A stretch of 60,000 nt of DNA from Membranipora membranacea (lineage: Eukaryota; Bryozoa; Gymnolaemata; Cheilostomatida; Membraniporidae), in the NCBI GenBank assembly GCA_914767715.1, contig OU612075.1:436001-496000 (forward strand). Reading direction: 5' to 3'. Each line of letters begins with the position of its first letter. Position 1 is the first letter of the stretch. The notes below the pieces were generated by a model. The model saw only the letters and a list, made by a program, of their open reading frames with translations. It was not told the origin of the DNA and made no database searches. Both the position numbers and the translations under genes were made by a program. Shown piece by piece: positions 48,401 through 60,000 of this stretch.

Positions 48401-49772
48401 TTGTAGTGAATTCAGAGCTGCACTGCAGCTATATAAATACGTCACTAATAGTAAAATCAGTGATAGCAGAGTTAGGATAGCAGACTGCCACATGCTGCTA
48501 GGTGAATGTAAAACAGCTTTAGACATACTGAACAGTATCAGAGATAAATCATCAGCTGCATATAATACATTAGGAAATGTGCATTCTAGATTAGGGAAGT
48601 ATGAAGATGCTGAGAAATATCATTTACAAGCTTTACAGCTACACTATGACGCTACAGCAGCTGTGATTCAAAACGATTATTATGGCAATCCACTGACTAC
48701 AGACAGTAAGAAACAACACAATGTAAATCTGTTAGGTGCAAAGTCCCCTGAGCAGAGGCTCATTATGATAACTAACATTTCTCCTAATATAATCACATCA
48801 ATAACAGAATTGGCTAATGTTTATAAAGAGCAAAGACACTACCCAAAAGCTCAGACTTACTATAAGAAAGCATTACAGTTTATAAACCAGCTGTATGGGG
48901 AGGGCGCTGCTGTTGATCATGCAGCAGTCACACTGAATAATCTCGGAAATAATCACAGAGACATGAAACAATACAGCGAAGCAGAGCAATGTTACAATGA
49001 GGCCTTAGTCATATTTAGAGAGATAGCTCAGGGTACTGATAGTATAGGTATAGCTAATACACTGAATAATCTCGGACTTAATCACAGAGACATGAAACAA
49101 TACAGCGAAGCAGAGCAATGTTACAATGAGGCCTTAGTCATATTTAGAGAGATAGCTCAGGGTACTGATAGTATAGGTATAGCTAATACACTGAATAATC
49201 TCGGACTTAATCACAGAGACATGAAACAATACAGCGAAGCAGAGCAATGTTACAATGAGGCCTTAGTCATATTTAGAGAGATAGCTCAGGGTACTGATAG
49301 TATAGGTATAGCTAATACACTGAATAATCTCGGACTTAATCACAGAGACATGAAACAATACAGGGAAGCAGAGCAATGTTACAATGAGGCCTTAGTCATA
49401 TATAGAGAGATAGCTCAGGGTACTGATAGTATAGGTATAGCTAATACACTGAATAATCTTGGAAATACTCACGGAGACATGAAACAATACAGCGAAGCAG
49501 AGCAATGTTACAATGAGGCCTTAGTCATATTTAGAGAGATAGCTCAGGGTACTGATAGTATAGATATAGCTCATACACTGAATAATCTGGGAGTTAATCA
49601 CAGTGACATGAAACAATACGGAGAAGCAGAGCAATGTTACAATAAGGCCTTAGTCATATATAGAGAGATAGCTCCGGGTACTGATAGTATAGATATAGCT
49701 AATACACTGAATAATCTCAGAATAAATCACAATAAAACAGGGGCTTTTATTCTAAAAATTTTCATTCACTGA
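45413..49772 (+). CDS. Nucleotidyltransferase-TPR protein, copy B (main open part)
   Basis: Exons 45,413-45,514 and 45,828-45,959 join in phase 0 to a large exon from 46,839. The upstream first exon was not found. The N-terminus is very basic (ERNARRARQKRRGE) and then helical and charged. At 47,226-47,273 lies GSVARGEATPYSDLEY, the GS...DxE pattern of DNA-polymerase-beta-type nucleotidyltransferases, closest in style to GlnD uridylyltransferase and DUF294 (GxxARGE..PYSDLE). About 400 residues of unknown fold follow, then diverged TPRs and six 43-residue TPR units starting at 48,962. The frame runs into a SINE inserted at 49,738 and stops at 49,772. Without the insertion it would continue in frame to 50,697. 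No signal peptide is seen, so an intracellular protein is likely. Enzymatic activity and substrate are unknown. Confidence 0.82.
46200..46300 (-). mobile_element. tRNA-derived SINE remnant in an intron of TPR copy B
   Basis: The minus strand carries a good B box, GGTTCGAGCCC (46,255-46,245), within CCCGGGTTCGAGCCCCACC, the typical 3' half of a tRNA. The A box is not clear. A true tRNA gene is unlikely because the 5' half does not fold as one. Confidence 0.5.
48962..49737 (+). repeat. 129-bp TPR array, copy B, with three identical units
   Basis: Units start at 48,962, 49,091, 49,220, 49,349, 49,478 and 49,607. The first three read identically over 387 bp, which implies very recent expansion. 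After the SINE, three more units start at about 50,161, 50,290 and 50,419. That makes nine canonical units against eleven in copy A. Confidence 0.92.
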
Positions 49773-50153
49773 CTTTTTAGGGATGAGCATAATGATTGGG
49801 CGCAGCCCAATCCACACGCCGTAGGCGTGGCGGGGAGGGTGTGGGAGGGGTGCTTAAGCGCCCTCCCACCACGGAAATTTTTGCATATCGGTAGCAAAAT
49901 AGTGCAAGCAGAGAGGTATTTCAATAGCTCACTGAGCTGTTGGGTACTTTCAGAAAACAACTCAATAGCAGTAGAAGATTACGGTAAAAATGCTCCAGTT
50001 ATAAAGCACCAATTTGAAAAAAAACTGACCTCGATGGGATTCGAACCCGCTACAATCTGATTAACAGTGTTTTTTAAAGCAGACGCTCTACACACTGAGC
50101 TATTCAGACACTCACGGAAATCCTTTGGCCGTGAGTGCTAATATACGCCACTG
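49738..50153 (-). mobile_element. tRNA-derived SINE inserted in the TPR array, 8-bp target duplication
   Basis: CAATAAAA flanks the insertion at 49,730-49,737 and 50,154-50,161. On the minus strand the element has an A box TAGCTCAGTGTGTAGAGC (50,102-50,085) and a perfect B box GGTTCGAATCC (50,047-50,037), in tRNA-like order. The rest of the 416 bp includes a GC-rich patch (49,800-49,870). It adds 424 bp, which is one more than a multiple of three, and brings stops, so it breaks the host frame. Removing it would leave one continuous reading frame. Confidence 0.9.
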
Positions 50154-50160
50154 CAATAAA

Positions 50161-50697
50161 ATGAAACAATACAGCGAAGCAGAGCAATGCTACAATGAGG
50201 CCTTAGTCAAATATAGAGAGATAGCTCAGGGTACTGATAGTATATATATAGCTAATACACTGAATAATCTCGGAAATAATCACAGAGAAAAGAAACAATA
50301 CAGGGAAGCAGAGCAATGTTACAATGAGGCCTTAGTCATATATAGAGAGATAGCTCAGGGTACTGATAGTATAGGTATAGCTAATACACTGAATAATCTC
50401 GGAGTTAATCACGGAGACATGAAACAACACAGAGAAGCAGAGCAATGTTACAATGAGGCCTTAGTCATATATAGAGAGATAGCTCAGGGCACTGATAATA
50501 TAGATGTAGCTAACACAATCTTTCTCATAGCAATAAATCATCATGACGCAGGTGCAGCAGGTGAAGCCAGGAAATTGTTTGCAGAAGCTCTGGAGATGTA
50601 CATAAGAGTAGATAAGGACAATCCTAATATAAAATCGATACAACACATTCTTATGTACAAAACCAGTTCCTATCCAATAATTGTACACTTGGCATAA
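50161..50697 (+). pseudogene. 3' part of TPR copy B, out of frame after the SINE
   Basis: Three TPR units (MKQYSEAEQCYNEALV and so on) and the diverged terminal TPR follow the SINE in the +1 frame and end at a TAA (50,695-50,697). The ending differs from copy A after DNPxIKxIQ. Translation could reach it only by splicing out the SINE or by internal initiation. AATAAA lies at 50,788. Confidence 0.8.
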
Positions 50698-53174
50698 GTT
50701 TGAATAATCATGTTTATACCTTCATTATTCCACTTTATACAATGATTATACCACATTCCTGGCAAAATTATACAACTATAATTATTAAATAAATGCCGGG
50801 GGGGGGGGGTGGGTGGCCCAGGCTACTCTAAATGCCTGAATAATAAAATATCCCAAGAAGCTTTGCTATTACTCTATTCTATTCTATTCTGCTATTCTGC
50901 TATTCTGCTATTATTCTAGACTCTAGAGTGTATCTCTACCAAACATTATTGATCGCCATGCAATCAATATCATTATATATCATTTTATCCAAAATCTGTT
51001 TCTCATTCATTTGTCTTAACCTCAGTTCAGAGGATGATAAATCAGCGAAGTTCTGAGAGGAAACCTTTATTTACATATTATACATAACTTCCTAAAATTA
51101 CACCAATACACTTTCCACACATTAATTACATTATAGATGATAATATCCAATAATCCTGAGAGCAGCAAATAGCTTCGATTTGGTGTCTAATAAGACTTAT
51201 GGGAATTAATATTTTTTCCCCACATATAGTTATCTCATCAAACAATTGACCACACTGTATTTTTATAACATGTTGATGTAATATCACTATGAAATCATTG
51301 AGCTAACAAATAGCACAACACAAACTTTCTAGTTGAAGTCATGGTATATTCTATGTCACTTACCTGCCTGTCATCAAACCAACCACATAAAGAAAGCTCC
51401 TGAATTAGGGGGGGGGGTGTATATTCATACCAGAATCCATTGCAACTTTTTATATTATTATTATGTAAAAGGTCTGGTTTCTTCTCTCAAACAATGTTTC
51501 GTATCACTTATAGAGAGTTTTCTTAATCATCCCATATGTACTGCTGTTACCCATTATTCCCGATATCAAGTTTTTGATTTTTTGCACAACCGCTCCTTTA
51601 GTATGTGAGTGTGGTAATTGTCTATGAGTTTGTGGGTGCGGTAGATGCCGATGAGTTTGTGCATCAATTGCTGACATTTTTTATAATTGTAAAAATGTGT
51701 GGTTATTATTTGTAATATAATCTATTGTACTGATCAGAAAAAACTATAGCTGGGGCCATTTATAATAAATATATTATTTTTTATGTTTGATCACAATTAT
51801 ATATTTCTGTCAATGATTAATCAGTTGGTTGTAATGTATAGGCCTACTAGATAAACAAAGTTTGCAGTCAATTTCTTTTTCTAGAATTTGCTTATTTTTC
51901 TTTTTTTTCGATTGTGGTGTAATTAAATAAACCTCAATATACAAAAAACCTCAATATAAAAAAACATTGACAGTAGAATGTCACATCATTGCCCATAGTA
52001 TAGCCTACAGTTTATAGACCAGGCAGTCTGAAAAATATTTAATCCTCAAACTTTAGATGTATAGGTCTTCTTTATTTTGCTGCCGGCTTACAAAGCTCAC
52101 AAAAACGTCTGAGATGATGATGCAGACTAGCTTGGATAATATCTCAGACTCAAGTCAAAGTAAAGTTGAGTCAGGTCATTGCTTTTTTCTCTTGAGCTGT
52201 GACAAGTCATTTCATTGAGTCAGGGTCAGGTCAGTCAAAATCATAAATGGCACAATGGTTTGCCCTCTTAACTTGGGTTACTGGTTTCCGATACAGATAG
52301 TCCTTCTCACTCTGACACAGTGCCAACATTTAACACTGTCGATCAGTGATCAGGAACTACACCCGAGGTACCAATAGAACAAAATAGGAAGTTTGATTAC
52401 TGATGGTGTTTCAGGGATATGATAAAACAACCCATGAAGTAAGTATCTGTTGCTCTATTCCGAGGATTTGGGTTTCAAAATAATAAATATTAATGCTCCC
52501 TGATTGTAAAGGATAAGGGAGGTGAAGGTTGATAGCTCCTAACTTTTCATCTTGTAATCGTTCGGCAGAGCTACAGCATTTAATTTCGAGCCGAATAGTA
52601 GTGTAGCATTGCCATCTATTGTACTAAACATATAAAGTGTTTTACTGTAGGTGGCCCGAATACAAGAAAAAGGTGATGTAGGCCACTCTCCTCAAACTCC
52701 AATCTGCTGCTGTGCTGTCAGACTGTCCAAACATTCATTAATGACATAGAGAGCGCTAATCATCAACACAATTTGTCTTAATGAATGATAATAAGGGAAG
52801 CTTTTATGTCGAGTTCAGTAGTTGCCTTGTCATACACAGTGAGGAGACAACTTATGTGACCAGTAAATAGAATAGTCAAAATCGAACTCAGGAGACTTGT
52901 TGACTGAAACTGTAGCTCATTGCCATATGAGACACCCCCTACAGCAGCTTACGCTCTCACCATTATGAGGTCGCTTATCAGGATAGGGATTTTTATGTGA
53001 CCTCGGCAGGAAAGGATTTTGTTGATTCCATTTCTAGGCAATGCATTTACTTGTTCACTTGCGCTCACTACACAATCATTTATTGTAGATTGCTGGGGAT
53101 ATCACAGTAATTTCGAATTATTCGATCATGTTATATTACCGACAATGAAGTTCAGTTATTGCTTTTCAAAAATG
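50698..53174. other. No gene seen; downstream flank of TPR copy B
   Basis: From about 50,940 this matches 3,480-6,030. Small indels distinguish the copies, including loss of about 60 bp near 52,247 and absence of the 28-bp palindrome near 52,560. A (CTATT)n-like run lies around 50,873-50,910. Confidence 0.6.
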
Positions 53175-53450
53175 ATGCAAGTTTTAAGGCCCACATATCC
53201 AAAGGTATTTAATCAGGCCTCTTCGCGCACCTGAAATGCCTTCCTCCATTTCTTGAGGCGAGCAGACCAACTAAACCATGTGTGCAGCTTAGTTACCTAC
53301 ATTTCATGTTATTTATTAAGCCGATAATGAAAAAGGGAACAAAATTTAGACGATTTGACTTATGGAATATATTTAGGTTTCTAATTCTAAAGATAAACCA
53401 ATACCAATGGAGAAGCACCAAAACTAGATGTACATCTTAGTCTACACTAA
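53175..53450. repeat. Chimeric flanking repeat (single copy in B)
   Basis: Up to TTTCTTGAGG (53,258) the sequence follows the left repeat at 6,033-6,120. From GAGCAGACCAACTAAACC on it follows the right repeat at 23,180. This is the signature of a crossover between the two. Confidence 0.8.
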
Positions 53451-53464
53451 ATCCACATGATTAA

Positions 53465-53596
53465 CCCCGAAAAAGAGACATCAACACTGGATACATCTTG
53501 GTCTACATTATAATGCCGCATGATTGACCCCGAAAAAGAGACATCAACACTGGATACATCTTGGTCTACATTATAATGCCGCATGATTGACCCCGA
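53465..53596. repeat. 63-bp tandem duplication downstream of LOXL-B
   Basis: CCCCGAAAAAGAGACATC begins units at 53,465 and 53,528, with a partial third at 53,591. Copy A has one full unit and the partial one (23,382 and about 23,445). Confidence 0.9.
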
Positions 53597-53871
53597 AAAA
53601 AATAAGAGAATAGTGTACACCTTAAAACCGCATGCCAGTATGCCATTATGATTATTAGTAAACCAGCTATGCCAGTATGATATTGGTGCCAAGTGTGTGG
53701 GGTTAGGTTTTGAGTAATAAACTGCCAATCACTGAGTTAGAGATTTTTGTGAAGGCACACGACAAAGAGGTGCTGAGGCCCAATAATATTAAGTTGTTTG
53801 ACATTAGGAGTCAAGTAAGAAGACAGTTTGACATCTGATAGACCTGACAGTAGATGAGTACTAGTTGTAGA

Positions 53872-56800
53872 TTAACCATGACTATGTACACAGTGACCCA
53901 GTGTTACACTGTTACCTGTATAGTACATCTGACATATAACAGCATTGTTACTGTAATCCAACTCCGGTATCAAATATTCTGGATTCACCGTCAACTAAAG
54001 TATTAATTTAATTTCAATTCACAAAGTTTGTATCAGGTTGAAATTCTGAAGACTGTTTATCGTCAATGAAAACAAATACACACTGTATCCCTCAAACCAA
54101 CATATCTGACTTGACAGGCTTTGGGTTTTGCGGGGACAAGACACATTAATCCCTTACATTCAAGCTGTTTAGAGAAGATCGCTTACAAATCAGGTATTCT
54201 AGGGGTTTGTATTAACGGTCAAATATTACTTGAGGTATCTGAAATGACCAATATATTGGGGTAGCTTACCTTGAAGGCATATTTACCAGCTGGAAGATCA
54301 GTGATGTCTATCCATTGACAATCTAATGAATGTCTGTAAACATCAGTACATCCAACAGAAATACCTACAACACAGAAATAAGGTGAGACTTACAATACCG
54401 TGACATGGCATGGATAGACTCATTGGTTTACCACACAAATAAATAAAATTCTGATTAACAAGTATATAATTGAAATTGTCCTCCCACATTTTGATGTAAG
54501 GACAACTCACATGGAAGCTTCTTGACATCCGAGTGACTATATTGCAAGATTACCTTGGTTTGCATAGTTACTACATGAGTATCTTTTCCTCTTTCCAGCC
54601 TGACATTTCACATCTTCTAAACAAAAGCTAGCCTTGTGACCTTCAGCTACCCGGACACCATTATAATCTACTATATCGTAATGTGTAAACACCTCCATAC
54701 TGTGATAATGTCTGTAAAATAATAATGGCAGAGTTAATGGTAGCCTCTAGTGATCAAAAGAGGAGTTTTACACTTTGGTTTGTACATCAACCCAAGCTTC
54801 CTCTCAATACACTGTCTTTTGAGAAATCGGCACAAATTTGTGTGGCCAAAGTAAAAATTTCAATAGCTGTTTTCGATTTTGGGCTACAATCTTGTCCATA
54901 ATACAATGATGCAATGATACAGGATGGAATGCAGTTGGGATGTAGGTGTTAGGGTGAAAAGTTCATCGTTTGAATTCATCCGTGGTTCTGCCCGGCTCAA
55001 TACCCGAATAATCAGCTGTTGAACCTTACAACATCTCAAAACCCAATATATGACCACTCAGCACATGCAGCCCTTATGTAGGACACAATACAACATCATG
55101 TACTGAGCGTATGTACATCCTGCAACTAGACAGGATAACAATAGGTGTGAATTACTTTGGGCCGCAGAATGTGAACTTGAACTGCCCTTGATCTACAGAG
55201 GTTAATAAGTAACACTCGTCAATACTCACAGCCTCCCCGAAAATTAGCGATGAAGGCCATTGAGGCACATATTGTCTGTCTAACTGAATATGGTTTGAAT
55301 TAACTTCCAAGACTTTTGGTTGTAAGCAAATCCTTACAAGTATTAAAAGTATCTCCGATGGCGTCATCATGCTCAAATTATTCTCAATTATAATTTACAT
55401 CAGCATTTATTGAAAGTAATGGCTCCATGCTATTTATTTTTCTTATAAGGTGACAAATTCTGATGTCAACATCTATTTCATCAACACTCAACCAATAAGT
55501 TATCTAACTCATTTCGTTAATGGCCTAACTCACACTGTTATACCAGGTGGGCTAGAGTCTGAGGGGTACACTCAGACTATGGTAATGTGTAAACTTGGTT
55601 AATGTATCTTCACCTGTGACAGGAGTGGTATGACCAAGTCGATCTTGTCTGTGTCGGCCTAAAATCAGCTGTTCCATTGTTGGTAACGCTGGTCGAGAAG
55701 CGCAACAATCTTCTGTTGATGATATTCCAATCTGGAAACAACGATGACATGGAGGTTGAGAGAACAAACAATGGGTGAGAAACATTGTGTCAATCCCTTA
55801 TAATAGGGAATGAGAAGTTTGTAGGCTAATATGTCATTAGAAATAGTGCTTTGTGTAGTTCATACTGGATCTAGTTAAGGGAGGGCAACTCCTAATATAT
55901 ATGTGATATAGTTGTTGTATATGCTCACCTCTAGGGTACTGCTCCTTGAGGTTAAACCCTGAGGTAGCCATACACTCTTCTTCCATAGCGCAGGTCATAC
56001 GACCCATGTACCGGTCCTGTAGTGTAATACTTGTCTCCACATCTTCAATACTTGGTATCAAATCAGGCAGGGCTGTCAAAGAACAACATTTGACTTTTAT
56101 ATCATTGATCATAACAAATGGAAAATGCTCTGAAATCATCAACATCAGTGTTTGGCATCTTTCTAGGTTTGGAGATAGATATGATTTAGGAAATAAGAGA
56201 CTAATTACATTTATAGCAGGTCTGTAAATATATATAACAATGTTTGAGACCTAACCTTACAGTTATTTCAGTCTCATAATCTAATGACTATAATGGGTTC
56301 ATTGTTACGCGACTTCTGTGACTTATTCAATACATATAGTACGGTCTTGTTTTCTTGGAAAATGTAACAATAACAAAACTAAAGTAACGATTCCCCAAAA
56401 TCAGCGGCAGCCATTGTTATGCACAGAGAGATGACCGTATTATCCTGTCGGACACGGTCTAACATATCCGTCATGAGCTTTGTTTTTAAGAATAGAACCT
56501 CATCACAAAGATATAAGAAGTATCATAGGGTACACAGATCAATGGGTCATTACAAAGATTCAAAGTTGTTAGTGCTAATACATCTACATAATCATCAAAA
56601 GAAGAACCCATAACCGATTAATATTAGGCTGAAAAAAAGCAAAATGTAAGAGAAAAAAATCGCAGTACCACTTGGGTCGAATGTTTCCTCTACTGTTGAT
56701 TTCTCATTTGTCTGTCTGTTCCTAGATACCTGAGCTGTGGCATACAATTTATACACAATCAGTCTAAGGTTGTGTTGCAAAGTGAATGTGTAACTTCACA

Positions 56801-59800
56801 ACGTCAAATCTTTTCATCAGAAAAAAAATGAACAGCTTTGAGCAATCACTTGCGGGGGGGGGGGGGGGGGGCCAGCTTCACTTAAAGTGTATCTACTACA
56901 TGTTACCCGAGCACAAACTACTAGATGATTGCGACATTGCATGAAATTGAAATTTGAGGCTTATATGTTATGTAAGGAGTACTGTTGCGTATAGCAGGAT
57001 ACCAATGAGTAAGGATATCTCCTTACTCTGTGAGGATATCTTGAACTGACAATCAGTTGCCCAAAATTAAATTGACTGCACACATACTTACAATCGGTGC
57101 ATATAACTCCAGCGACAGAATTAGCTTTAGAACACTTTGAATCACTTGATGACATTTCTATGCTGCATTGAGATAGATGCCTCTCTTTTCCTGTACAGAC
57201 CACCTTGTGTAACGCTTTCCCTACTCGTGATCCTCGAAAGTAATCCGTCTGTAAATAGAGATCAAGTTAAGAATTTGTGGAAAGGTCTGACTACACAGGA
57301 CCTGTTCTGGTCCTGACTTACAGGAAAATCCCTATCTTTAGTTTGGAATGAAGATTGGAAACCCATTGAAGGATTAAAATAATGTTCACTTTGCAGCAAC
57401 TATATTATTATATATTTATTTATTTTTATTTATTTTACTTTGAGAGCTTTTTCTGCGTAGTCGTTTCCCAGCTGTCTGCAGACCACCTGAGCAGCAAAAG
57501 TTCCCCAATCATCGGCACAAATAGTCCCAGTCTCTCCATTGCTCAGTGTGACCTCTACGTAACCTTCAAGCTGTGTTCTACCATTGGTCACTTTCACTTC
57601 TGTTATTCGCTGTACGAGATAGATTAATATATAACTCGTATCAGCTGCTCGAGGTTGAAACACAGCACTCCACTTTATTTATGTGAAGCTTGCATTGGAT
57701 TTAATAAAAATTAAAATTGAGGGAAAGCGACTGATAAATGATTCCCAGTCTCCTTCCGGACAATACCACTTGTGTCCTTCCCTGATGATACCACTTGTCT
57801 CCCCCCAATAATTCCATATCTCCACCCCATTAAATCTCAGCCTCCCAATTGCAAGACCCTACTTGGCCAAGCACAACGTCTCTTTTAGCAAACTATCAAA
57901 ATGCCACAACCTTTAAAGTATGTACCTGCTCACCAGAACACTAATACTTACAGGTGATGTTGGTTGTGTTTTGTAAGAGTAGGAATAAGCCTGATCATTG
58001 CTGTATCGGGTCAGGGGTTCAGACCCTGCGATGGTGGTGTTTGTACGCTTGCCTCCCTCTGTTTTAAGTTTGTTCAGAAGCTTGTAGTATGCCTGTGTCT
58101 CTGCGAAAACAAAGGTAACACATTGTAAATATGTAGCACAGTAGTTTCTGCAAAAACAAATAGGAGCCAGCTTATTGATTAATCTTTTTTAGCTCTTTAC
58201 CTTTTCTTCTGTATTATTGATTGGGGTAGTCCAGTATGACATCACTGTGAAGTTAAAAGAATAGAGGATATAACCCCAGGGTCAGGGTCAGTTCCAGGGT
58301 CAATAAGGGGTCAATCTGTCCTGTACCGGTATCTATCTAGGCCCCTAGGGGGACTCATGAAATTTGACTATAAAACCTGAACCTGGTTAATTATTTTGGG
58401 GCACTGGATGATCACAAAAATTAATGGATTCAATGTCTTGAGACAGCTGAATGCTATAGTCTATGACAGCAGTTAATGATACTGATATAAAAACCAGGCC
58501 CAACACGTTTTTTATGAGTTCCAGTTACATAATATTGACACTTCACACCCAATTTTTGAAATATTTTGGGTAACTGCTGTTGAATTTTAATTACTCCAAA
58601 AGCCTCTTTTCAACAGTCATCACTTAAAAGGTCTCAGTTTATTGTCATCACTTGAAAAGTTTTAGGATATAAATAAAATTCCCAGCGATGAACCTCTCAA
58701 ATATAGGACGCCAGGCTGGACCTTAAGAATTTCATAAAGCATGACATAGACATGTCACGATTACAGCCAGGATCTTATCTAACAGCTCTGAAAAGTAAAA
58801 CCGCTAAGTGCAATGGTGCCGGGCCGTTCCTCATCAACGCTTTGTGGGTTGGTGGGGCGGGGTAATGGACATCCCAACCAAACAGCAAACGCTTATTTAG
58901 AGAGGCTAGATGGTTCACTACATAATTGCTGTTGCTATTTTCTTGTGGGCGTGCCGTAATCATAGGAGTTAACCCCTCTTTTAACCCACTGCAGCCCACT
59001 GACTACTGGGAGTTGTTGGACCCCCAGGTGTGCTCCGACCTGCCTACAAACTGAGAGCAAATTGGCGCAGATATTGCAGCCTTCGCCCTTAAGGCACACT
59101 ATTTCGCCGCCACGATGTGGTGCTTGACTAACCAATGGGATTTTAACCAACGATTTTTTAACCAACTTCTGAAGATAAATTGTCTTACGGCGGCGATATG
59201 CATTCAATTTCTCTTTTAAAAAATCAGACTCCTACTGACGCCACATGCAGACCCCTTAATTTATATAACAACATAAAATGTAATAATGTGAAATGACTGA
59301 GACTAATTTGTTACGTGCATAATCTGCACAAGGAAAGGTGGCCAAAGGTACTTTACATTCACTATGGTTCCATGGCTCTACCGCGGCCGGGAATTGAACC
59401 CCCATTTTTGATTCATTATGTCACATCACTTGATATTAATTGTCTAAGGCTGCTGACCGCCTTGTATCGCTGCCAATTGACAATAAAAGACATGAGAGGG
59501 AATCCAATCGCTTCTACCTGCACAACAGGGAAAAATTAATTCTACTTCAGTCTTTTTGCAAACACATTATTTCGCAATTTATTTTTACCAGAGAGAACAC
59601 TTAGCCTGGGCAGGCGGTGGCGGGTGAGTGTCCCCCGCCCCGCCTTCACCGCCTTCACCGCCTCAGGCAGCTGGCCCAGGCTAAACAACACAAGAGTTCA
59701 ACTTACCCGGCGAGCTAGCCATGAAGGCCTTTTTGACCTCATCCTGCATTCCTTCATTTTCAGGCGCTAGTATTTTACTGTTAAGGTCGCAAACCACGCC

Positions 59801-59904
59801 GGCAGCATCTTCATAAGAGCACTCTCTGCTTCTTCTATATCTAGAGCACGCACTCAAACTCTTCTCAAACCCGTTACAGATCACCTCTGGTATAAGTATC
59901 TGCT
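53872..59904 (-). CDS. LOXL: Lysyl-oxidase-like (SRCR plus LOX) gene, copy B (5' end outside window)
   Basis: Ten exons join in phase: 59,904-59,707 (second half of an SRCR domain, [16 protein letters not shown], plus linker), 58,100-57,952 (linker), 57,609-57,439 and 57,248-57,092 (a complete SRCR domain, CADDWG to VICTD), 56,734-56,669, 56,072-55,929, 55,731-55,614, 54,711-54,554, 54,364-54,270 and 53,994-53,872 (lysyl oxidase domain, TAA stop). Copper ligands [12 protein letters not shown] and the LTQ lysine and tyrosine are present. The domain order fits LOXL2/3/4, secreted amine oxidases of the extracellular matrix with four SRCR domains. Here at least two are seen and more should lie beyond 60,000. 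Exon lengths equal those of copy A. All visible exons are intact, so this is the likely functional copy. A foldback element sits in the intron at 59,609-59,685. Confidence 0.9.
56854..56871. repeat. 18-G homopolymer in a LOXL-B intron
   Basis: Same position and same length as the run in copy A at 26,750-26,767. Confidence 0.9.
59380..59485 (-). mobile_element. Possible tRNA-derived relic
   Basis: A B-box-like GGTTCAATTCC (59,400-59,390 on the minus strand) lies about 60 bp downstream of GCGGTCAGCAGCC. That spacing would fit a long-variable-arm (Leu/Ser type) tRNA ancestor. It is weak, and copy A lacks the B box. Confidence 0.3.
59609..59685. mobile_element. Small inverted-repeat element (AGCCTGGGC family) in a LOXL-B intron
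   Basis: It begins TAGCCTGGGC and ends GCCCAGGCTA. The interior is GC-rich with repeated CACCGCC words. Copy A shares only the left part, up to 30,105, where the duplication breaks. Confidence 0.7.
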
Positions 59905-60000
59905 CTGAAAATATCGGTGGTAAAGCTACATGAAATTTATGGTGAAATAGGGCGGAGATATATCCTTACTCTGTGGTACTATCACTTTCTTGCAGCCATT

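Larger units (their letters stand above)
47290..59675. repeat. Duplicated block, copy B
   Basis: Matches 1-6,250 and then directly 23,070-30,105. The join at about 53,250-53,262 is inside the flanking repeat. The 17-kb amidase segment is absent. Confidence 0.9.

Noticed and set aside
50035-50112. Functional tRNA gene
   Set aside because: A and B boxes are good, but the anticodon region is extended and the stems do not close; it is the head of a SINE.

Overview
This window is animal nuclear DNA. It is AT-rich and rich in introns, with canonical GT-AG splice sites, LINE and SINE remnants and simple repeats. The readable genes are a lysyl-oxidase-like enzyme with SRCR domains, a DUF229-type alkaline-phosphatase-fold protein, a nucleotidyltransferase-TPR protein and a decayed amidase. 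Short introns plus nearly identical, kinesin-light-chain-like TPR units suggest an early-branching animal such as a sponge. The metazoan assignment is solid; the sponge assignment is a guess.

The layout is dominated by a segmental duplication. Copy A is 1-30,105 and copy B is 47,290-59,675. Each copy holds a plus-strand nucleotidyltransferase-TPR gene (A at 1-3,350, open at the window edge; B at 45,413-50,697) facing a minus-strand lysyl-oxidase-like gene (A at 23,727-28,018; B at 53,872 to beyond 59,904). Copy A carries about 17 kb between the two genes that copy B lacks: an amidase pseudogene (7,069-13,076), an R2-like retrotransposon beside a 200-bp (ATT)n tract, a 22-bp minisatellite and a tandem repeat of about 790 bp. 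A related repeat of about 280 bp flanks this segment on both sides in A and occurs once in B, where it is a left/right chimera. This is what deletion by recombination between the two repeats would leave.

Between the duplicates lie a GC-rich island (30,050-30,850) with interleaved perfect palindromes, a frameshifted FADD-type LINE (about 31,600-33,800) and a DUF229 gene (34,673-42,548). The last nine DUF229 exons, from 37,838 on, join in frame; its first three need frameshifts.

The two copies act as a natural insertion assay. A tRNA-derived SINE with an 8-bp target duplication breaks the TPR frame in B. A foldback element with long inverted repeats, and a 28-bp palindrome with a 7-bp duplication, occur only in A and have empty sites in B. 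LOXL-A has lost its upstream SRCR exon where homology stops inside a small inverted-repeat element.

The best candidate for undescribed biology is the nucleotidyltransferase-TPR family. It has a GlnD/DUF294-like active-site motif, a central region, and a TPR array whose 129-bp units are being homogenised and changed in number between neighbouring copies. A sensor or immunity role is only a hypothesis.
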